Shown here piece by piece: positions 57,710 to 64,000 of a stretch of 64,000 nt of DNA. Each line of letters opens with the position of its first letter. Positions within the stretch are counted from its first letter, which is position 1. The stretch is taken from contig OX344762.1 of NCBI GenBank assembly GCA_947034895.1, forward strand, positions 48,463,087-48,527,086. Direction: 5' to 3'. The notes under the pieces were generated by a model. It made no database searches and was not told where the DNA came from. It was given only the letters and a program-made list of their open reading frames with translations. The stretch comes from Rhytidiadelphus loreus. Taxonomy: Eukaryota > Streptophyta > Bryopsida > Hypnales > Hylocomiaceae. The translations under genes and the position numbers were made by a program.

Positions 57710-60700
57710 ATGGCTGCCTTGGTGCGGCGTCTGCCCCGCAATAGCACCAATACCACCCGCTTCCTGCGAGCCAGGTCAGTGTCTCCTCTTCCCCCCATCT
57801 CTTCCCATTCTGCCATCGTCCTTCGTTTTTCACGTCTCTTACTTCTCTCCCTACTGGCGCCCATCTTCAGAGCCATGACTCTCCGCCTGCCTGCAGCGGT
57901 GCTTCCTGTTTGCCTCCTCAGGACAGGGACAGGGACACGGAAAGGGACGCGCATTACCGTGACGCCGCTTCTGTTTCCAGTCGATCGTTCGGAATTCGGG
58001 ACTGTGCGCCTGTGAATTGGGGCAGCAGTTATGCGATCGGACGAGGGTTTGGATCGGGAGATTTAGGGTTCACGCGCCCCTGGGGTAGTGTGCGGTATGC
58101 GAGTACTGAAGCTGCTGTTACGGGGTTGCATTTTGTGGAAGGCGAGACAGGGGATATTGTACAAGCAGGGGTTGTGGATGGGCAGGTTGTTGCCGATCAG
58201 GTGGTGAGTGCGGGAGCGTCGTCGTCGTCTTCTTTGGGGGAAGTGGCTGCAGCTGTTGTGGATTGTTCGGCTCCGACTGCGGCGTTGCAGCATCTCATCG
58301 ATTTTGTTCACACGCAGGGAGGCTTGCCTTGGTAGGTTTCAAGGTTCTCCTTGTCAACCTCTTCCTTTTGTTGTAGTCCATGTTTTTAACTACTGCCATT
58401 AGGTCAATGATTCTTGGCATTTGGAGAATTGTCAGGGTTTTAGGGTTTAGGGTTTAGGGCTGTAGCTTGAACGGTGCCAATGTGGGATTCGTTTTCCTCG
58501 TAATTTGAGTGATGGAATTGGAGCGTTCATGTAATCAAATTGCGATTATCATGCATTATCGAGGGAGTTGTCACTTTTTGAGCTATGGTTTCATATAGGG
58601 TTACGCCCTGCGTTATGCACATTCTTTCACCCTCGTTACGATGTCTGGGATTGTAATCTCTAATTACAGTGCCTGGCTCTGTTACCAGTGCCATCCCACG
58701 AAATAACTTGACCAATTTTCTATAGAAGGTTGGAAAGAAATGTGGTTTTCAACCTCACTGGAGCCCATTATTATCTCTTCATATGTGACTGTTGTGAGGA
58801 TAACATAGGGACACTCAAAATTGCCACTTTTTGTACTGAGCAGAATCCCTATTATTAGAATGGCCGAATTTGGTATATGTTCTTGTTACCAAATGAAAAA
58901 GGATACTGATGCTCCAAAGAATGCCTTATTTGGATACACAGTATGCAAATGTTTTGAAGTTTCAATGTGTGATTGGTAGATGGCCTAAAACCAACACTTG
59001 ATTAGATGTTTAGTTGGACTGCATCCTCTAATCAATGTGTACCCATTGTCCAAGATGCTCGGTGACAATTTTGGGAGTCTCTGCCTTTTGGAGTAATTTG
59101 CAGTCCTCTAGTGATTGAGATGTCCGGAGGAACTGTACTGTTTCGCTTCAGTTTCGAAGAGTGGTCACAGCACTTTTATGAAAGGAAAGTGTATTGGGTG
59201 GAGTGTGGGCTGGACTTTAGTTCTGTAATTTTGAGTTTGCAGGTGGTTGTCGATTGCGGCTACTACAGTCGCAATCAGGATCATGGTGCTGCCTGTTCTC
59301 GTGTTTCAAATGAAAGCCACAGCGCGACTGACGGTGAGAGCTTGTCCTTGTTTTCATATTCATTTTTACTTATAGTTCAATATTGCAGATATACTGTAGC
59401 GATTGTGGACGTTTGTTTGGTGCGTGTATATGTATGTTTCATGTTTCCTAATGTGTCTTTTTTCCTTCTTGCGCAGCTGATGAGACCAGAGCTAGAACTT
59501 ATCACCAAAAGTATCAAAGAAAGTGTATGTTTGCTTTGTCCTTATCACTCCTGTATCGTGTAGTTGTATTTGTTTGTTTTCAAAATATGCCTGAAAGAAT
59601 TTCATAAACAACGTGACGGCTTGAGAATGGCTAGGTTGCTGAAGCGAAGCAAGGGTGTTGTTCTGCTCTATTAACCTACAAGTTTAATCGAGTATTTATT
59701 GGGGAGACCTACTTTTTGCCCTACTTGCAGGGTTACGATCCCAAGGTGACTGAAGTAAATCAGAAACGAATGAAGGATCTTTTTTCAAAGTAATTTCTCA
59801 TTCCTTTTCCCTAGGTCAAACTCTTGTACTTGATGTTAGTCGAGAGATCATAAATGAAGGCGATTTTTGTTCTTACTTGGCTTATCTTCAAAATAAGAGA
59901 GATTATGATCAATTTATGTGCCAGTCTTTTCAAAGGCGATACAATGTAGACTCGTAAACTATTTCGAGTCATTGTGCAGGCACAAAACAAACCCGTTTAT
60001 GCCGTTGATGGGAGCATTTGTACAAGCTCCACTTTTCATCAGTTTTTTCTTTGCGGTGAGCAATATTTGTTGTTATTTGAATATCGTCTGTGGATTGGCA
60101 TTAACGAACTTTAGACGCTGTTTTGGAAGGTTTTTTTATGGATCAGATCATGTTTGAAATGTTTTGGCCTAGTGATAGCATGTTGGGGTTTACTTATTTG
60201 AATTTTATATGGCTGGTTGCAGATACGAAACATGGCAGAAAAAGTTCCCTCATTTAAAGAGGGAGGTGCCTTATGGTTTACTGATCTGACTACCTCTGAT
60301 CCCTATTTCATCCTGCCGGTCATGAGTGGCCTTTGCACTCTTGCAACAATAGAGGTGATCCTTCCTACCTTTCGATGTTGTACCTTGTGCCATAGCTTGG
60401 ACCCTTGTTATGTGTGACCTCGTATGTATGCTGATGATCCTATTTCTATCTCCAGCTGGGAGCCATGGATGGCATGCAAGGCCAGCCGATGATAGGCAAG
60501 ATGAAGATGTTCTTTAGAGGATTTGCAGTCCTCATTGTTCCTTTGACAGCCTCGTTTCCGAAGGTATGGTACCGCCATTGTCTGCTCCGTGATATTTTGA
60601 AGTATGTGGGTACGATTACGAACAGTCAAGGTGGTTATCATGGAGTCGAGTTGTCCAGTTTTATCATTTGTTGACTTTTGGGATAGACTCTTGTGATGAA

Positions 60701-61197
60701 GTGACTTCACTGGATTTATTTCTCCACTTTTACAGGCCTCAACATACTCACGCCCTTTGATAGTAGTTTTGTACACGTGTTTCCAGTTGTCTTTTCAGTT
60801 TTGATAAGGTTTCCGTTAATGGTGGTTCGCAGGCTCTCTTCTGTTACTGGCTCACTACAAACATGTGCTCATTAATCCAGACCACAGGCAAGAACTTGAA
60901 ACCCTGGATCACACCTGTACCTGCATGTTTTTCTACAAATTTTGATACGAGTTCTAGTGGAATGTATCGAAATAGCAGTATTTATGGAGAAGCTACTCAT
61001 CTCAAACTAATTTGGCCAGTCCAAGTTTTTAACACACTGTATCTATATTGACAGTTCTACGCCAACCGGCCGTTAAGCGGGCTGTTGGCATCCCGGAGAC
61101 GGCACACTTGGTAGCTCCGGCGACACCTGCGTCTTTGGCTACAGCTGTGACCCTGCCCAGCCCTCCCAGAAGAGGAAAGAAGTCGAAGAGATCATAG
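57710..61197 (+). CDS. OXA1: OXA1-type mitochondrial inner-membrane insertase
   Basis: Ten coding exons fit in phase: 57710-57774, 57927-58331, 59243-59333, 59477-59524, 59731-59789, 59980-60055, 60223-60354, 60456-60563, 60833-60887 and 61055-61197. They total 1,182 bases, or 393 residues. Exon 9 ends in a GC-AG intron (ACAG/GCAAGA). The N-terminus (MAALVRRLPRNSTNTTRFLR) is Arg- and Ser-rich with no acids, typical of a mitochondrial presequence. The YidC/Oxa1/Alb3 domain follows: LPWWLSIAATTVAIRIMVLP, QMKATARLTLMRPEL, HKTNPFMPLMGAFVQAPLFI, FILPVMSGLCTLATIELGAM and ALFCYWLTTNMCSLIQ. A basic tail ends in PPRRGKKSKRS, as expected for ribosome binding. The family inserts mitochondrially and nuclear-encoded proteins into the inner membrane, including respiratory-chain subunits. 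A 5' splice choice at 57922/57926 is decided by reading phase. This appears to be an ordinary host gene unrelated to the transposon. Confidence 0.93.
58437..58461 (+). other. Interstitial telomere-like repeat in an OXA1 intron
   Basis: Three TTTAGGG-type units in tandem, the plant telomere repeat. It lies in the second OXA1 intron. Short runs like this are common in plant genes. Confidence 0.7.
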
Positions 61198-63232
61198 TTG
61201 TTTTTATTATTTGAGTGTGGCATCTGCGAGGAGCAGGAACGTTACTTCAAGGCTATGTCTCGATATTTTTTGAAGAATTCCACATTGGTGATCCGACACT
61301 TCAGAAAAGTGCTGGTCTTTGCACAGTTACCAAAGTGAGTCCATTGATTCACAAGTTGAGTTTAGTCAAACTTATGGAGCCAGTCTATTACTGCAGACCC
61401 CTATATAGAGCCGCTGTGCATTCATTTTGACTGAGTTATATCCTTCGTTTTGAAGGATACCGATATATTCATATTTTATACATTACGATTTGGCACCATG
61501 TTATAGAACTTCATACAAACCAAACGAGACAAGGGGTGGATAGAAGATAATTAGCTGTGGGGTGATTCAGTGTCCTAATTCTCATTATAAAGTGATGTTA
61601 TTGAAAACTCGTTGGATTTTAGTTTAGATTTGGTAACATTGTTCCCAACATTGTAAAGTAGTTTGTATTCCATTATACTTCTGATTTCATGTTAATTTGT
61701 TCCTTATGACTATTTGTCAAGCATGAGTTTTTTTGGAAAAGCCACATCACACAAACCTGTGCCTTCTTATGGAGGTGCATGGTCTCATGGCCAATGTTCT
61801 CCAAGATCCAAAAGTTCTTAAAGAGTTCCCCCAAGTGTAGTTTGATTTCCCCAAAAGAGCTCTCATGTAACCACCTTACTTTTCTTTTATAAACTTAAAC
61901 TTCTCATCCTCTCTTTAGGGCCTTTAGTAGGGAACTCTAGTAGATTTTCAATGTAACAGGAATACAATTTAAATACAACTTAGTTTGAGTAATGAGTGTA
62001 ATAAAACTTTCAATATAACACCAATGGGGTCATTTTTTGTCAATGAAGACTCCCACATCAATCCCAGATTCTTCACATTCATCAACATTAAGTGACAAGT
62101 TTTAATGTCTCTTCTTTCACATTGTCATCAACATTGTGTGCACCCGTTACTTGGGCTCAACAAGTGATCACATGTGGCACTCTGGAAATTTCAGACACTG
62201 ATCGAATGCGATCATATATTGCTGATTGTACCCGCTGGCTGATAGCAAATGTGAGTTACACAGCGACTCACATTTACGCCCATTTCCTTAGCACAGCAAA
62301 ACTAGATCCATTGCATTCAGTCTCGAGTCTCGACACACACACACCCTACAGGATGGAGATTTCAGGATCTTACAATGGCCAGCCAATTTTGATTGATCAC
62401 ATTCTGAAAAACATAATCCCAAGAGGACTGACGCTAACTTTACATCCCTATAATCAATGAAGACCATTGCATGTATTGGCCAGGAAAAAAACACAATTGA
62501 ACAGAAGAAAAGTCCTCACGTGACCACCTAAAAAGTGCAAAAAAAAATGAAGCCCAATTTGGGCCTCTTGGTCTATTAGGGATTAACTCAGAAGAACTTA
62601 TGATTGCTGGTGCATAATTTGCAATGTCCAATAAACCGGGATACATGAGCTATTGTTTCATATACAAGACTTTCAAAGCTATCCACACTCCTCGAATAAG
62701 TCTAACCTTCTAATACCCACACTAACCTCTCCGCAAAAGAAAATTCCCGTGGACTAACTTTGCAAAGAAACAGCACGCTTGACCTAATTTATGGTGCTCC
62801 CATCACTCGAGTTCACTCCAATCCCAAATTGGCAATCCAAACCGGCATAGTATGTTCTCATACTTGATTCTCAACCCTCTAAAAGAAAACAGGGGTGTGA
62901 AGCAAAAGGGCGAACGGTATCAGGACAATAATCCCGAGTCCAAGGGTTTAGGGTTTTCGCCAATTCCCAAACTCCACTCCCGCGATGGCTAACCAAGCAA
63001 GAGACTGACTTGCATAACTTCAAAACACTCGCCAATGATGCCGTGGCGGACTCACCTTCAAGACTCCCTTCTTCTTTCAGTCGCCTGTAGAAAGTGAAAC
63101 TCTGCCATACCACGCCTCGTCTACACCAATTGCTCATTTGGAAAATGTGAAGCACACTATCATGTTATGCTCGCCGCTAATGTTATGCTTCGAAATGCAG
63201 ATGAAGAGGAAGCTGTGAGGCGATCGATTGAT
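61198..63232. other. Region between OXA1 and the small membrane-protein gene
   Basis: The first part should be the OXA1 3' UTR. A 122-codon frame at 62092-62460 (plus) has no recognisable family and no supporting splice or promoter signal. The part near 62870-63230 may be the 3' UTR of the minus-strand small gene. Confidence 0.5.
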
Positions 63233-63394
63233 TCATTTGTGGTCGAGCTGTTTCAAGCGTTCTTCCACCGTGAGGGCCCCATTGGCGGCCTTGCTGGCCT
63301 TGCGATCTGCAGAGGCCATTAGAATGCCGACCAGAGTGCCCACGGCGCACACCATAAGCAAGCGCATAGAGCGCTTGTCAGAGGAAGCGGACAT
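63233..63394 (-). CDS. Small predicted membrane protein, 53 residues
   Basis: From ATG at 63394 to TGA at 63233. The protein starts MSASSDKRSMRLLMVCAVGT, has one hydrophobic segment at about residues 11-28 followed by ADRKASKAANG, and ends in a charged helix VEERLKQLDHK. Codon use is GC-rich, like OXA1 exon 1 and unlike the surrounding DNA. Telo-box sequence lies about 80-110 bp upstream, as in many plant housekeeping promoters. I do not recognise the family. A small organelle or ER membrane subunit would fit, but that is a guess. Confidence 0.5.
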   Translation of the reverse strand: MSASSDKRSMRLLMVCAVGTLVGILMASADRKASKAANGALTVEERLKQLDHK

Positions 63395-63473
63395 CGTGAA
63401 CGACGGAGAGGGTTCAGGGTTCCGAGAAAGGACGAGTGGAACACAAGCTAGGGACTGAAGGGAAGGGAAACCC

Positions 63474-63500
63474 CACGATTTAGGGTTAGGGTTTTAGCTT
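63474..63500 (-). promoter_or_regulatory. Telo-box motifs upstream of the small gene
   Basis: The minus strand reads AAAACCCTAACCCTAAATCG. AAACCCTAA (telo-box) elements are known in promoters of plant growth-related and ribosomal or mitochondrial protein genes. The remaining bases to 64000 are AT-rich with no gene. Confidence 0.5.
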
Positions 63501-64000
63501 TGCGCTCAAATCGGCATGCCTTACCATCAATCTCTTTTATTAAGTGCAAAGTGTCACGATTTCATCCATCACACAAAGTATCACATTTCATTCACATTTA
63601 TTTGATCATCCATTTGCTCTTTTGAACCAAAATGATTACCTAGTAGTTTTTCAATGAAATCTTGCAAGTTGATGAAATCTTTTTGGAGCCATTGAATCCC
63701 AACAGGATATGTTAGAGTTCTTCATTAACCATCAAAAGATGATAGGGCCAAAAAAAGTGATCAATAGATGATTTTCAAGATTATTGTAGAAATGCACATT
63801 TTTGCTTTTATTTTTGTACAAATGTATTATTTACCTCAATTTCATCAATTTGGACTTACTAGAAGAACATTTTTTTCAAATTTTTGCTTTTATTTTAGCA
63901 CTTGACTTCTGGTGTGATAAGCTATTATTTGCATTAAATATTGTCAAAAAGTTATTAGGCCTTGAAGGGGTTAAAGGTAGGAGACATGTTATGGGCAACT

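Noticed and set aside
59111..59563. 150-codon frame across OXA1 exons 3 and 4
   Set aside because: It reads the exons in the wrong phase and continues through introns; the conserved OXA1 protein uses another frame.
62092..62460. 122-codon plus-strand frame
   Set aside because: It has no recognisable domain, promoter or splice context; it could be real but cannot be supported.

Overview
This is nuclear DNA of a land plant. The evidence is an intron-rich gene for the mitochondrial insertase OXA1 (57710-61197), TTTAGGG-type telo-box sequence at two places, a plant-style BED/hAT transposase and AT-rich intergenic DNA. The lineage (bryophyte, lycophyte, fern or seed plant) cannot be settled from the window. 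No rRNA, tRNA or CRISPR was found.

The main feature is a transposon of 39,346 bp at 5554-44899. It belongs to the hAT superfamily: it encodes an uninterrupted hAT transposase, its ends read CAAGGTTGT and (reverse complement) CAGGGTTGT, and it is flanked by the 8-bp duplication GTTTATAG, which fits the hAT target pattern nTnnnnAn. The host locus is an inverted duplication, and the other arm (49550-53199) still holds the empty site at about 50634-50641, with a single GTTTATAG and no insert. Both ends of the element can therefore be read to the base inside this window. Typical autonomous hATs are a few kb, so this one is about ten times larger and carries cargo.

Layout inside the element, left to right: left terminus with a GC-rich 15-mer array (about 5735-6105); transposase (minus, 6627-9902); array; coiled-coil gene with one in-frame stop (minus, 10918-12525); promoter block and array; AT-rich decayed DNA; a 4,023-bp near-perfect inverted repeat (17184-21206 and 24247-28269) around a 3,040-bp spacer; a decayed reading frame with many stops and no frameshift (28943-29895); a spliced gene of unknown family (minus, 30889-32315); promoter block and arrays with a 217-bp tandem repeat; a protein-kinase-like gene (plus, 34500-36092); array and promoter block; a coiled-coil gene (plus, 38503-39993); a RING-H2 gene (minus, 41663-44170); array and right terminus.

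The cargo looks organised. The genes at 10918, 38503 and 41663 encode paralogous proteins with the same unnamed N-terminal domain (core WCHIxKxF...RH...NxANLxxC...RCxE...VDWxxxK) and different C-termini. Each cargo gene and the transposase has an array of the motif GACCCGCAGTCGCCC just upstream, always in the same orientation relative to the gene. The same motif forms both subterminal arrays, facing inward from each end as GGGCGACTGCGGGTC. Several cargo genes also share a promoter block of about 60-90 bp with CTTTCACCTAC and GGTGGCTGxATGCGTGC. The simplest reading is that one protein, perhaps the transposase or a member of the shared-domain family, recognises both the transposon ends and the cargo promoters. 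That is inference.

Outside the element, the host palindrome carries two copies of a small pseudogene (4389-5180 and 51007-51798), a solo LTR (48899-49549), a 0.5-kb hairpin and an 11-bp minisatellite. From 53200 to 57700 no gene is seen. OXA1 follows in ten coding exons, one ending in a GC-AG intron. A 53-residue predicted membrane protein lies on the minus strand at 63233-63394.
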